Notes: generated from the letters alone by a model not told the origin. 64,000 nt of DNA from Lamellibrachia columna (GCA_963662155.1 OY759271.1:537001-601000); one strand, 5' to 3'. Shown: positions 23,134 through 34,140, numbered from the stretch's first letter. A program made the numbers and translations.

Positions 23134-25235
23134 ATGGAGGAGACAACACATGATAGTAGTAGAAGTAGTAGAAAGAGTGAGGAGAAATGTCCACCTGCTG
23201 GTAGAATTAAGATGAAATTGTTGGCTTCAAGACCGGCCACTGTTACCACAAACCATCAGATGCAGCAATCCAACAGGAACCCAGTGGGGTTAGCAGTGGG
23301 GTTTGGTTGCCACGGCTAAGCCAGGATGACTTTGACAGAGTGGTGCAAACCACTCCTTCAGGATATTGCTGGCAGTTTCAGACGCAGAGGGTCGGCCAGG
23401 CACGGGCAAAATTCTACGGCCACAGCTTGATCAATGCCCTGACCTAACAGACATCTATCTTCAAGCTGACGTACAGACAGATACTCATGCAGTTTCTGAA
23501 ATGCGTCTACTTAATGTGGACAAAAATGCAGCAATGTGGAATGATTGCTTTAAAGAGCATGCTAGCAGAGAGGACACATGTATTCTTCGACACTTCGAAG
23601 TACATGAGAAAAAATTTGGTTTGTGTTGGCAACAGTCATTGTCCTGTACAGCCTGTCACTACAAGTCACGTATGTATAAACTGTATTCCGAAGTAAACAC
23701 GGGCAGTCGTGGTCAGAAACCGTGTGCTCCAAATGTAGCCATCCATGTAGGACTACAAGATACAACGATGGGAAACACAAAGTTGCGACACATTCTGCCC
23801 ACAACAAACACACCTCCCCCAAGTCGAAGCGGGATGCAAAGGACATCCAACCGGGTTGCCACAATTACTTCTCAGTCCACGACTGATGACCTACAGCAGA
23901 AGAGGGAAAAAACCAGAGATAAATGTTCTGCGTGAAAAACAGCTACGGTTGTGGACAGAGTGCAAGTCAAGCAGTGGGAACCGCGATTGAATGGCAGACG
24001 GACAAGCATGAGATTCTAGGTTTTCACATGGAAAACAAGCTATGCAAACTAGGCTCATCACTTCGCAATCAAGGACAAAATGTGTCGTGCACAGGCCATC
24101 AAGGATGTACAGCCACGATTCGTGTGGTCGATCCAATGTCAGAATATGAAATAGGCCGCCAAATCGGAGTGAGCTTTGCCCAGCAACAGGTCGGACTAAA
24201 ATTCGTTGCAACAGACGGTGATGATGAGGATGTAAGAACACGATGCCAGAAAATCTACACTTGATGCTGGTGACATTAGAATGATAACTACTAAGATGCC
24301 AAAGATAATCCAAGCAACACTGGACTGTTATTCTGGCTCATGTCAGAACTGTCACCCACCGACATGGAATTGTCTGTCGTGGAGGCAAGCGAAACAACTG
24401 GTGGAAAAGGTCACACTTTATGCTGGTGACATTAGAATGATAACTACTAAGATGCCAAAGATAATCCAAGCAACACTGGACTGTTATTCTGGCTCATGTC
24501 AGAACTGTCACCCACCGACATGGAATTGTCTGTCGTGGAGGCAAGCGAAACAACTGGTGGAAAAGGTCACAGCATTTGAAGGCATGTGGCCTGACATGAC
24601 TCAATATGACAGATGAAGACCGAGCAACACTTAAAGGATTAATAGAAATGCGACTTGGAAATTCAGCACTCCAGATGACACGACACAGACTTACAACTGA
24701 CAAAAATGAATCCATTAACCGATCATTCAGTGCTTCATTGCCGAAGAATGTTAAATTCACTAGAAATGCACATGGACGAGTGAGTTCAGTGATCGATCGC
24801 ATAAATTATGGAGCGGGGAATTCAATGCTGCGCAAGTTGGAGAATGTACATTGTCCTATTACGAGAGGTGGACAGGTCGCTACAGCTGTCAAGCAAATCC
24901 AGCATGAGGTGGAATACCAGAGACAATACAAACGTCGATCATCAGTGCGTCTGCATATCCGTCATACCAAGTTAAAGCGCATGCAGAACTACTTCGATTC
25001 AAACAGAAACCGCCGTCCAGAAGATCGATACCTGAAGTGTCAGCTTGATCCAAAACCATCTACTCGTAAAGGGAAGAAAAGGCCAGCTTCAGAAACGCCA
25101 GCAGCAGTAGTTAAGCCAGTGGTCACAAGGAGTCGCCGCAGAAAGACAACACTGCCAACTGCAAACAGGGAAGATCATCCTTATTCATTGCGATCACGAA
25201 AGTCTGCTGAACACAGTTATGCCAGCAGAAAGTAG
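23134..25235 (+). pseudogene. Mutator-like transposase (copy B)
   Basis: Same protein as 5,504-7,840 but differently broken. A 1-base loss near 23,213 and a 2-base gain near 23,365 shift the N-terminal frame. A deletion at about 23,935 removes the INISMDVRYN segment with the first catalytic Asp. A second deletion after VATDGD (about 24,224) removes the following block. The 156-base duplication is present (24,258-24,569). The basic C-terminal 209 codons (24,606-25,235) remain open. Confidence 0.85.
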
Positions 25236-25459
25236 AGGGTAGATTATGAAACAAACAGAAAACAGAACACTTCTTACAAATGTGAACTTTCTACTTTCTC
25301 CCAGTTTCATCACTCATAGACCTGCAACCACAATACAAGAAACCACCAACAGACAATGGACCATGACTGGCACATGGTGCCATCTTGTGAGCTATACATC
25401 AATCGACATTCGAAGACATCACTCAGCATGGGCTGACAGACACAACTGCATAAGATTGA

Positions 25460-25978
25460 CTACAGCAGACGACACTTTGGAAAAACTGAAGGATTCAACA
25501 CATCTAGAAAAATGTAAGTTTTACTATTGCATTGCCAATGAAATACCTTGAATTGCAACATACACTTTGGATATGGTGCATGACCAAAGCATACATTTTG
25601 ACTAACACAATATTGCCTGTTGTTATTTATGGAATGTGGCTCCATAGAGATATGACTTGCTGTCAGACACAGACTGTTATGACAAAGATGACTGGCATCT
25701 AAGCCAGGTTCAACACGTGTCATTTTGTGTTCAAGCATATAACTTAAACGATGCACTGTAACCGTTCTGTAGCCACACTCAAAACGGCAATTAATCACAC
25801 CATAGTCACTGAATTTCCCTTTTTTGCACCCTGTCCACAACTGACACTGCCCATTGGCAGACAATACCACCTTTTCTTGTAATTTTGCAGGGTACTTTTT
25901 ACAAAAATCAACATCCATGTTTTTTTGTTTCCGTTGCCATGACACTATTTGGAGACACACCACAGTTGGGAATTGCAT
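25460..25978 (-). CDS. I-PpoI-type His-Me finger endonuclease (copy B)
   Basis: Same nuclease as 8,065-8,631. The catalytic His codon is at 25,688-25,690, and every zinc ligand and the Asn are kept. A 2-base loss in GACACTATTTGG shifts the first ~28 codons, so the frame now opens at a different ATG (MQFPTVVC..), leaving the domain from WQRKQKNM onward intact. Two changes lie in the tail. Too close to copy A to judge selection. Confidence 0.75.
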   Translation of the reverse strand: MQFPTVVCLQIVSWQRKQKNMDVDFCKKYPAKLQEKVVLSANGQCQLWTGCKKGKFSDYGVINCRFECGYRTVTVHRLSYMLEHKMTRVEPGLDASHLCHNSLCLTASHISMEPHSINNNRQYCVSQNVCFGHAPYPKCMLQFKVFHWQCNSKTYIFLDVLNPSVFPKCRLL

Positions 25979-26667
25979 TGGTGGCCATGTTAACGTTTTG
26001 TCTGATTATAAGAAAACCTGACCATCAAAAATTCTGAAATAAATGTGCAGCAACTGCCATCATCTCATTGACATGCTCACCAACGTTTATCAAAATCACA
26101 TGCCTCCAGCTCTTTTAAAATGCCCCCATGTGCGATGCCCGTCAATATTTACAAAAAATAGCTGTGTATTCATGCGCCCACGTGGCCCATAGCAGAAAAA
26201 TTTCCATAAATCCCTCCGGCAGTCAAACTCTCAAAAAAATGCACTATTTCACAGCCAATAGCTTCTATAAACAAACCTGTGAATATTCATGCTCAAAGGC
26301 ACTCATGTCACATAATATGAATTTATTAAATTCACATTTCACAATTTCGCATGCCCTACATTGAATTTAGACTGTTGATAAAGGTAAATGAAAATCATGC
26401 ATTCATGCAAAAAATCTATGTCCTACCTAGTTGTTGGAGTTGCTTACATACACAAGGAACCACCACCTGTGGTGGGCAGAACACACATATATGAGCTACT
26501 TCAGCTTGAGACAGTCTGTATTCTAGTACGATACTCGAATACACTCACTTTTTCAGCTCACTCGAATAAACTTGCAACATAATTTTTGGGATAGTCCAGC
26601 ATGTGTTCTGTAATCAAATTCTATATAGCCAGTTGTTATTCCATACGGAAAGTTATAATAATTTTTT

Positions 26668-27101
26668 ACCTGGTGCCACAATACACCTATGTAAACAGAC
26701 CCAAATATCACCTTTGAGTGTGGATTACTGAAAAGCCAGACACCTCAACTTGTCGAATTGCATAACATTACATAACCTACTTAGTGGAGTCCTCAAAAAC
26801 AACTCACCTTCCATGTGAAACAGTTACGTCAGCTCACTAGGCCATATCAGATATCAGATCACTCTATTTGGAGTCAGACCACAGTTGGGAATTGCATTGG
26901 TGGCCATGTTAACGTTTTATCTGATTATAAGAAAACCTGACCATAAAAAATTCTGAAATAAATGTACAGCAACTGCCATCATCTCATTGACATGCTCACC
27001 AACGTTTATCAAAATCACATGCCTCCAGCTCTTTTAAAATGCCCCCATGTGCGATGCCCGTCAATATTTACAAAAAATAGCTGTGTATTCATGCGCCCAC
27101 G
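26668..27101 (+). mobile_element. two joined transposon fragments at the end of copy B
   Basis: 26,668-26,853 is the first ~186 bases of a further unit. At ATATCAGATATCAGATC it joins 26,862-27,101, a 3' piece covering the start region of the nuclease gene and the sequence up to CATGCGCCCAC. That piece carries GTCAGACCACAG instead of the GACACACCACAG of copies A and B, a variant shared with 59,706. Confidence 0.8.
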
Positions 27102-27940
27102 ATTTTGTAAGTTAAGGGAATTTGTTAGAAAAAAATTTGTTTAGTAATCAATAAACAACTATTGCTTATAGTAAGATCATGATAATATAATAAGCACACA
27201 GGTCAATGGAAATATACTTACTTGAGACCACTTTGCACAGCAGATGGTCTCGAAAGGGTAGTTTTCCCTTTTGCCCCATAACACTGAACAAACTCATAAG
27301 GCCATGAGTCATCAGTCACCGCATAATGGCCCTGCAGGATCTAGCAAGGCTTGCACCCTCTAGTGACGAAAGAATTTGAATCTGTGTAAAATAAATATAT
27401 ATTTTATATAAAATGACAACTCTATTTTAAAGGAACAAAGTTTGATCATTTTTATATTATAAAATTGTTTGCATGCATGCATGCACGCACGCGCGCACAC
27501 ACGTACATATGTATGTATGCACTTGCAGAAACTCATTATTGTCACTCACAAGCAAATTTTTATTCCTAAACCAATAATAAATAGGTAATTTATTTTCTTT
27601 TGGATTATTTTAACCTTTTGCTTCCCATGTTATAATGTTGGACCAACAATCAGTTACAGTCAGAGTATATGTAGCTATATGAAGTGAACTTGTCTTGAAG
27701 GAACACAAACATTATTGACTAAACAATTATGAAGCTGGACCATTTTGATATTCATACATTCATGAAATAATTTATATTTCACACCTTTAAGCATAATTTG
27801 AAATGTCACAATAATTCCTAGAAATAGGTTCTGTATAGAAAGCTTTCCAAATTAATTTAGACTCTAAGGTTTCTTCAAAAATACAGTAAAAAAGCAATGC
27901 CACTTTATAATTGACTCAAACATATCTTAAACATACTAAA
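27102..27940. other. AT-rich intergenic stretch with alternating purine-pyrimidine run
   Basis: No gene seen. 27,471-27,520 is a run of GCATGC/GCGCAC/ACGTACAT units, alternating purine and pyrimidine, the kind of sequence that can adopt left-handed DNA. The rest is AT-rich downstream sequence of the DUF4806-like gene. Confidence 0.6.
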
Positions 27941-30720
27941 TCAATTCCTTATGTCATCATCTTCACCCAACTGTTTTTCAAAATTGCTCAGTTCATTGAG
28001 TGTGTTCAGTTTCTTGCCATTAGGCAGAATGGTGTCTAATGTCAAGTCATCATCTGGCTGTGAAGTGACGAGAGATAATTTTATCTCCTGCATTGTTTTC
28101 TCCAGTTTCTCTAGCTTGGCCAGAACTGAAAAATTGAGACAACTATATCCGCTTGAATCGATGCAAGCAATTTTAGGTGGGGCTTCCCCCTGCAAGCAAT
28201 CCCCAAAGGGTGAGAAAGAAGTACATTTATTTATGGGAATTGTGCCAAGGCTAAAAAGAGTGTCAAATCTTCATTTGGGGTTCCCTGATTATGGAATGAC
28301 CAATGCCAGCAATTTTAGTTGGGTCCTCCCCCTGCCAGCAACCCCCAAATGGTAAGAAAAGGGGCATTTATTTAATTGAATGATGCTTATTTAATGGGGT
28401 GACAAGGAGGATAAAAACAGTGTCAAATTTTCCCATGGGGTCCCCTGAGTAGGGAAAGACCAATGGTATATTAGCACTTAAAACGGCCTACGTGTAAAGA
28501 AGCATAAAGGAGTACCTTGAGTGCAGAAGGAGCTCGACATCATCTGTGATCTGCCAGGACTCTCCATTTGCAGTCCATCACCCTGTGGACGTTGTTGTTT
28601 GCCGAGAACTTGCGGCAGCTTAAGTTGGGCCTGGGATGAACTGCAACTAGGTCGAAGTGGTGGCTCTGTACGCTTAGAAGATTTACCTCTGGGCAAATCA
28701 CTGCCACTTTCAGTATCCAGTGCTGTATTGAACATAAATGTTACAATTATATATTATTATCTATTAGTTTATTTGACATGAAAGTCACAGTGACATGAAA
28801 TATTTAGGATATACATTTGGACAGAGACATCACATTCTTACAATAGTAGATATAGAGAAACCAAGCAGACAAAACTCAGACTTCAATAAATAGCCATTAG
28901 ACCTGTACAAGTGAATCAGATGACATTTAATGTCCACATTATGTTATAGTATTCAACAAGTGTGATAGACATGTGTACAGTAAATGCACGATACTTTTGA
29001 TATTAAAATCATAGCTCGTTAATCCAGACACATACAGTGGGTATCAAGGTGTCAGGATTAACCAAGTTCCACTGTCCTTTGTTGTACATTAACTATATTT
29101 TATGTATTTTTGTATAATTGTTACCTGAGAAACTGAAAGGAGGTGGAGAGAGTGCAACTGTTTCCACAGTATCTGGAGTTTCCTCAACTTCTGAATCTGA
29201 AACTATTTTCAGGGTTGTACAGAGTTTGTCTTGGTAGAATACCGATATGTTCTTGAAGTTAAACCTACAATCAAATTGATATTTGTCCAGAATCAGACAC
29301 CAAAGTCTTTCATAACAACAGAATGTCCACAAATCACATTTCAAAATCATTTGTGAAAATAGAAAACATGTACACCACATTAACTTCCCATCAAATAAGG
29401 TAGAATAAGAAATGTGTTGCAAACACATGTACACACTATACTTATGAATGTTGAATAATGTATGATATAAAATTTTACAATTGATTTTATTTGAATAAAA
29501 AGGCCATGTACAAATGTTTGGATAAAAGTATTGGTCATCTTTAAAATTCTGTAACATAGACACCTCTCATTACAAGACCGCTCTACTGGGAAGATATACA
29601 TATTGGATGATAAAAGCAAATATGAGATGGGGCATTTTAATTTTCATTACCATCTTCTCCACACTCCTCACTAACTACTGCCGGTGAATCAGGAGATTGG
29701 TAGCGTTTTGGCTTTTGGCAATGCCGCTTCCCCTGTGCTTCATCTGGCTCAACATTAGATGTATCCTCTGCCTTTTTCGCATACTTGGAAGCTGTCTCAT
29801 AGTCGGGGTACTCTGAATTAATCAGGAAAATGTCTCAACTTACAACAAAAACAAAGGATCTCCTTGCCTAAATGGACAAATGTTTAACAATTATTGGTTG
29901 GCAGTATACAATACATTTAGAATCAATGAAGCCTGTTGTCACACACTCACAAATGGGTTGATGACAATAGCATGAGTTAATTTGTTGGTAAATTGTTGTA
30001 AAGCATGCATATACAATGTTGTCGGCCTTCTCATTTTCCATTTCTAATTAATTACAAAATAGCCAATGGTGCGTTTTTGATTCTAAAAACAATCACATTT
30101 TGACAATTCTCTATCATGAGAACATGACTGCAACAAACCACCCCTCCTATATTCTACTTTACATATCATGAATCTAATATGTAACTATGAATAATGTGCA
30201 TTACCAGTTTTGCCTATGATGCGAACATTGTATGCTGTCCACTGCGCCTTGTCAGGCATTTCATTCCTCTTTATTTTCTTCTTCTGGTCATTTCCAGATG
30301 GCCAGTAGTAAATTTTCTGCCAAGTTAAACAAATATGACAAAGATAACTAACATTAAATTAAATAGTTAATGTAACAAACTGACATTATCTTTGTCTATT
30401 TGTAGATGTATTTAAGTATACATATTGAGAGACAAAAAGTTTGGCTATTTGATATTTTGGCTGCGTTTTCTGTCACGGGTTTTCTCAAAATATAACCCAA
30501 ATGTTTTTACACGAACCCTCCCCCTCTCCACTAAAACAAATTCTTACGTAGTCAGCCTGGGTAATGTCTGCAAATAACCAATTAAGCCATAATTAGTATT
30601 CCACACAAAAATTGCATTTTTATTACTTACCCTATCTCCTCTTTTTTCTATCCATGATGTTGGTACGCATTCCACTTCCACAGCATCACCTTCTTTGAAA
30701 AGAACCACAGAGTATGGCAT
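27941..30720 (-). CDS. six-exon DUF4806-like gene, short C-terminus
   Basis: Exons (minus): 30,720-30,631; 30,316-30,205; 29,812-29,651; 29,196-29,125; 28,722-28,516; 28,125-27,941. All have AG/GT borders and all phases agree, giving 275 codons. Exon 1 starts MPYSVVLFKEGDAVEVECVP and continues into PTSWI; exon 2 has KIYYWPSG and WTAYNVRIIGKT. That is the N-terminal pattern of DUF4806 proteins (VP..W.....YWP...W..Y.V). Exon 3 is polar, exon 5 Ser/Gln-rich. Exon 6 has a short coiled coil (LAKLEKLEKTMQEI) and then LPNGKKLNTLNELSNFEKQL, the start of DUF4806, before a stop. The family's biochemical role is unknown; it often occurs next to transposons. The domain is cut short or a final exon was missed. 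Confidence 0.68.
28167..28468. repeat. two-unit tandem repeat in the last intron
   Basis: Two imperfect units of about 143 and 159 bases start at AGCAATTTTAGGTGGGGC (28,167) and AGCAATTTTAGTTGGGTC (28,310). Each has CCCCCTGC.AGCAA.CCCC, CATTTATTTA, GTGTCAAAT and GACCAATG in the same order. They lie between exons 5 and 6 of the DUF4806-like gene. Confidence 0.8.
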
Positions 30721-31146
30721 GGCTACACTGAAACCAAGGAGATGTGAAATCAAATCAAAACTGTTTACAAATCAGATTGTACAGTTTTACACAGGCAAAG
30801 CTTATATTTTCTCTATGCTTTAAAATAATTGAAAAATTTAATATTAATTACACTGACATTCAACGAATTCCACAGTTTTGTCCCATACTAATACATAATC
30901 AATGACATAGCCCAAGCTTCTATCAGTTGATACATAGGTTCTGGAAAACTGATTTTGTTTTCATGTGCAGCATGCATTTCTATGCCTTACAAATTACATA
31001 TGAATGTTTTATTCATCTCTATATTTTAATGTTTGTAATATGTTAGCTATAACAGGTGGCTCAAATATCATGGCTATTAACATAATACAATATGATTTTT
31101 TACAAAGGACATTAACAAAGTAAGCATGTGTGTGTGCGTGTGTACC

Positions 31147-31400
31147 TCAGTAGTCATGAAGGAGCTGAATAAACACAATGTCACTGCCAGAGTCCATCCT
31201 TATACATCTCTTAGTTAGGACTTTTCCTTCCACAATTTTCATTTCATAGTTTGTTCTCCGCACTTTGCAGCCACCAATAGTCCGAGAATCACAGGGGTGC
31301 ATAAATAAAGCCCCTGGTGAATGGTAAATCCTGCATTTGTATGTGTCTTCTTGTCTATTCTCCACACAAACCACTTCACAGTACTAGATCTGTGCATTAT
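31147..31400 (-). pseudogene. C-terminal exon remnant of a transposon-type protein
   Basis: Minus-strand frame with CVENRQEDTYKCRIYHSPGA, DSRTIGGCKVRR, KRCIRM and a DIVFIQLLHDY end. The C..V....S....LLH pattern recalls the extreme C-terminus of a large family of metazoan transposon-encoded proteins with an acidic N-terminus, but this is from memory and weak. It sits between the acidic exon (31,509-32,021) and the DUF4806-like gene on the same strand. Confidence 0.35.
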
Positions 31401-31508
31401 CTGGCCGTCTATGATAAATATGTCTTTGTAGAGTTGTATACTCCTCTTCATGTTGTATTTCTTCGAAGAGTCTTTTCACAATTTGGGCGGCAGGATTTCT
31501 GCCAGACC

Positions 31509-32021
31509 TCACCTTTCTGATGATTCACTCTCACTGTATGATTCTACTTCCCTGTCAGTAGGGATGTCATCAGTAATAGTATCACTGTATGCATTGTCAT
31601 CATAATCATCATTAGTAACATTGTCACTATTGTGGTCATGTTCATCACTGTGGTCATGTTCAACACTGTGGTCATGTTCATCACTGTGGTCACGTTCAAC
31701 ACTGTGGTCATGTTCAACACTGTGGTCATGTTCATCACTGTGGTCATGTTCATCACTGTGGTCATGTTCAACACTGTGGTCATGTTCATCACTGTGGTCA
31801 TGTTCAGCATTTGTGTTATGCTCAACTTGGTCATTATTGCTTTCTTGAAATTCTGTCACATCTTCTGATGTTTCATTTTCGGAAGTGTCTCCAATTAATT
31901 CACGTGTATCTGCATCTATTTTGGACTTTATTCTCTTTTCCGACATCCATCTTCTGCAATATTCCCGTTTCCGTGCTCTTTTCATATGGGCACTCAACGC
32001 GTCTATATCCTGCTCAAACAA
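31509..32021 (-). CDS. acidic His/Asp-repeat exon, probable first exon
   Basis: The frame opens MFEQDIDALSAHMKRARKRE, with a basic head (RRWMSEKRIKSK), then a Glu/Asp-rich part. Ten six-residue EHDHSD/EHDHSV units (31,626-31,805) follow, then a DDIPTDREVESYSESESSE tail. GTGAGG after the last SER codon (about 31,513) is a good splice donor, so the in-frame stop just beyond is likely intronic. Basic head plus acidic linker resembles first exons of transposon proteins. The His-rich repeat could bind metal, but nothing proves it. Confidence 0.45.
   Translation of the reverse strand: MFEQDIDALSAHMKRARKREYCRRWMSEKRIKSKIDADTRELIGDTSENETSEDVTEFQESNNDQVEHNTNAEHDHSDEHDHSVEHDHSDEHDHSDEHDHSVEHDHSVERDHSDEHDHSVEHDHSDEHDHNSDNVTNDDYDDNAYSDTITDDIPTDREVESYSESESSER
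31626..31805 (-). repeat. 18-base coding minisatellite, ten units
   Basis: Ten units of 18 bases (on the plus strand CATGTTCATCACTGTGGT and variants) keep frame and encode EHDHSD or EHDHSV; one unit has Arg for His. Changes fall mostly at the D/V position, which alternates irregularly, as expected from unit shuffling. Confidence 0.9.
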
Positions 32022-32169
32022 ATTTCCTCTATAACTAATGATGCAGAAGATAAGTCATGGCAGATGTTATATGTTGGCCAATCCCCTACTAAATGGACAG
32101 TTGTACAACAGTACCCCTAGCTGGCAGATAACCCTGTTGAAACTTGGAACTTAATTAGGCCAGATGTCA

Positions 32170-32455
32170 ATAGATCGTGGAGACGGCGATGTTTCATGAC
32201 GACGGCTGACGCGGACGCTCTGGTGTCACACACGGGGAAGACAGTTGAACGGTCAGCTGGACGTACAGTATGTCAGCCGGCAATATGTCGTGGAGACGGC
32301 TAACGTGTCGTGACGACGGCTAACGTGTCGTGACGATAGCTCGTGCGGACGCACTGGTGTCGCGCGCGCGGGGAAGGCAGTTGAACAGTCGGCTGAACGC
32401 TCTGTAAGTCGGCCGTCAACATGACTTGGAGACGACGAACGTGTCGTGGACGGTC
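32170..32455. repeat. GC-rich tandem units
   Basis: Units begin CGTGGAGACGGC at 32,178 and 32,288 and CTTGGAGACGAC at 32,426. Each full unit holds ACGGCT, GCGGACGC.CTGGTGTC, GGGGAAG.CAGTTGAAC and GTCAGC/GTCGGC in order; the second unit has an extra GTCGTGACGACGGCTAAC. The island is far richer in CpG than its surroundings. It might be a subterminal repeat block of the neighbouring transposon remnant or a CpG promoter. Confidence 0.75.
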
Positions 32456-32699
32456 CCATTACGTTGATACCCCTTTTAATATAATGTACCACGCCAAAAG
32501 CGAAAACATCATGGGTACAATTATTGCATAACCTGGTCATGCCCCATGCCTAACAATAAACTTCCAATGTGGGCTCCCACACCACACTTGGATACTATTA
32601 TTGCATAACTTGTCGATGCAATTCGTCTATATACACTCTAACATTTACTTCACCATATTCAGGAAAATAGTTCATATAATAGCAATTCGCAGAAATTCG

Positions 32700-32900
32700 A
32701 CATTATGACACCTACTTGTGTAAACACACAAAATGGGGATAGGCAACAACGATCCGATTGAAGTGATCCTTTATACTATTTACTCTCGGTCCACCAAAAA
32801 AACTACCCCAACACCTGTAAGAAAACCTCAAGTAAAGGTACGTTGTTATACAGCACGCTATCCAGTCCTTGGGATTGTTCAACGTGCTTACCATCGAGGT
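32700..32900 (+). repeat. dispersed ~200-base repeat shared with R units
   Basis: Matches 3,810-3,990, 13,130-13,310 and 21,450-21,630 through CACACAAA.TGGGGATAGGCAA, TTTACTCTCGGTCCACCAAAA and GTCCTTGGGATTGTTCAACG. Here it stands outside any R unit, so it is an independent mobile repeat (probably SINE-body related) that R units picked up. Confidence 0.75.
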
Positions 32901-33636
32901 ACCGAGAGTAATGGTGATAATACAAGTCACAATACAATGGTGAGATAGGTCTGCCAATCATTAATAATCTCACGTGCCCATTAAATGATATGCGCACATA
33001 GGCTTAGGTGGTTATATTCTTGATATCGAAAAATTGTTTTTAAAACAAAAACAATAGTAATATATTAACCTACTGCCTTGATTTGGCATGTACCAACTAC
33101 AAATCAGCATAACTAAATAGTACTGTAATTGTATTTAGTCTGAAAAATAAAATGATACTCTGTAATAAATCATCTATCCGTATAACATGGATAGGTTATA
33201 TTAATTGAAGGTGTGCAAGTGTGCAAGTGTGCAAGTGCCAGACAATGCTTACGTCATTTGACGCAGCTGTGTCTCGGGAATGTTCACAGGAGTTACGTAA
33301 CGCAGGCGTCAAACACTGCGCACCTTGAAACATGCGTCCTGTTTACTTCGTACTTGATGGACAACACCCTGAGTGTCTGTGTACAAGATATTCCTATTGA
33401 AAGACCAACAGTCAGAAATCAGTTCATTTTTTTTCCAAGTTCATACAGAAGTTCAGAACGAGTTTTCGTGAGGTGTTCATTAACAAATAAACGAAGGTTT
33501 AGACCCGAGGCTGTATTGTGATGTTTTAGGTTGATTCGAGCTGTGTATGTCCCTCCGACGTTCGCTATTTAGTGTAAAAATCTTAGTGCGTGGTCGCCCG
33601 CCATCCGTTTTAGGGCGGCCAATTCTGTGCGCTCGC

Positions 33637-34140
33637 TCAATCTCTCTGAGACTGCAGGACTGAGGTTAACTTCATATGATCATTGACAATGTCTAGGATT
33701 GCATTTTCAATTTCACAAATACCTACAGATTCGGGTATTCCTTCTCTTCTCAAATTGGATCTTCTAGAATATTGCTCGATGCTGTCGTTGGCCGATTCTA
33801 ACAAGTCGACTCTACTTTCAAGTTGTTTGATTTTCTCGTCCTTCTCTTTCATAGTTTGTTTTAGTTGCTCAGTCTGAGCTGCTAAGTAGTCTATTTTGTC
33901 AGCAATCTCTTGCGGGAACAGAGCTCGTTTCAATTGTTTTATAACATCACTGTCACTCAGAGTTGCAATAAAGGTAAGTTTTAGTAGTTCATTGTCAATA
34001 CCTTCAAAGCGAGTAGCCTCTGACGAGCTTTTTTTGGCGATGCTTGGGCGGCATGATGTCTTATTGTCGTTGGTTACACGTCTGATAGGTGTGTCAAATG
34101 TCGCATGTCCAAGATGGACGTTCAATATGGCAGCACGCTG
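33637..34140 (-). pseudogene. LINE ORF1-like coiled-coil fragment
   Basis: 162-codon frame with a long heptad-bearing coiled coil (LAAQTEQLKQTMKEKDEKIK, LESRVDLLESAN). It is followed by EQYSRRSNLRREGIPES, the start of the RNA-binding domain found in non-LTR ORF1 proteins. The frame stops soon after (LTSVLQSQRD), so most of the RNA-binding domain is missing. No ORF2 follows on this strand. Confidence 0.7.

Larger units (their letters stand above)
22613..26667 (+). mobile_element. Mutator-like DNA transposon (copy B)
   Basis: Unit between ACCTGGTGCC at 22,621 and 26,668, about 240 bases shorter than copy A because of deletions in the transposase. It contains the same convergent pair: transposase remnant on plus, His-Me endonuclease on minus. 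Confidence 0.85.
18633..26853. repeat. segmental duplication, copy B
   Basis: Direct copy of 1-9,459. The left border seen here follows a LINE fragment; sequence left of it (14,733-18,632) has no partner inside the window. B lacks the CR1-like insertion of A and so shows the empty site near 19,280. B has two deletions inside the transposase relative to A. The right border is abrupt at about 26,853, where sequence jumps to a second partial transposon 3' end. Confidence 0.93.

Noticed and set aside
31626..31805. CRISPR-like array
   Set aside because: Units are contiguous 18-mers without spacers and are coding; the genome is eukaryotic.
31621..31868. plus-strand frames of LWSCSS and VVMFIT repeats
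   Set aside because: They are the other frames of the 18-base minisatellite; the minus-strand EHDHSD frame has the longer non-repeat context and a splice donor.
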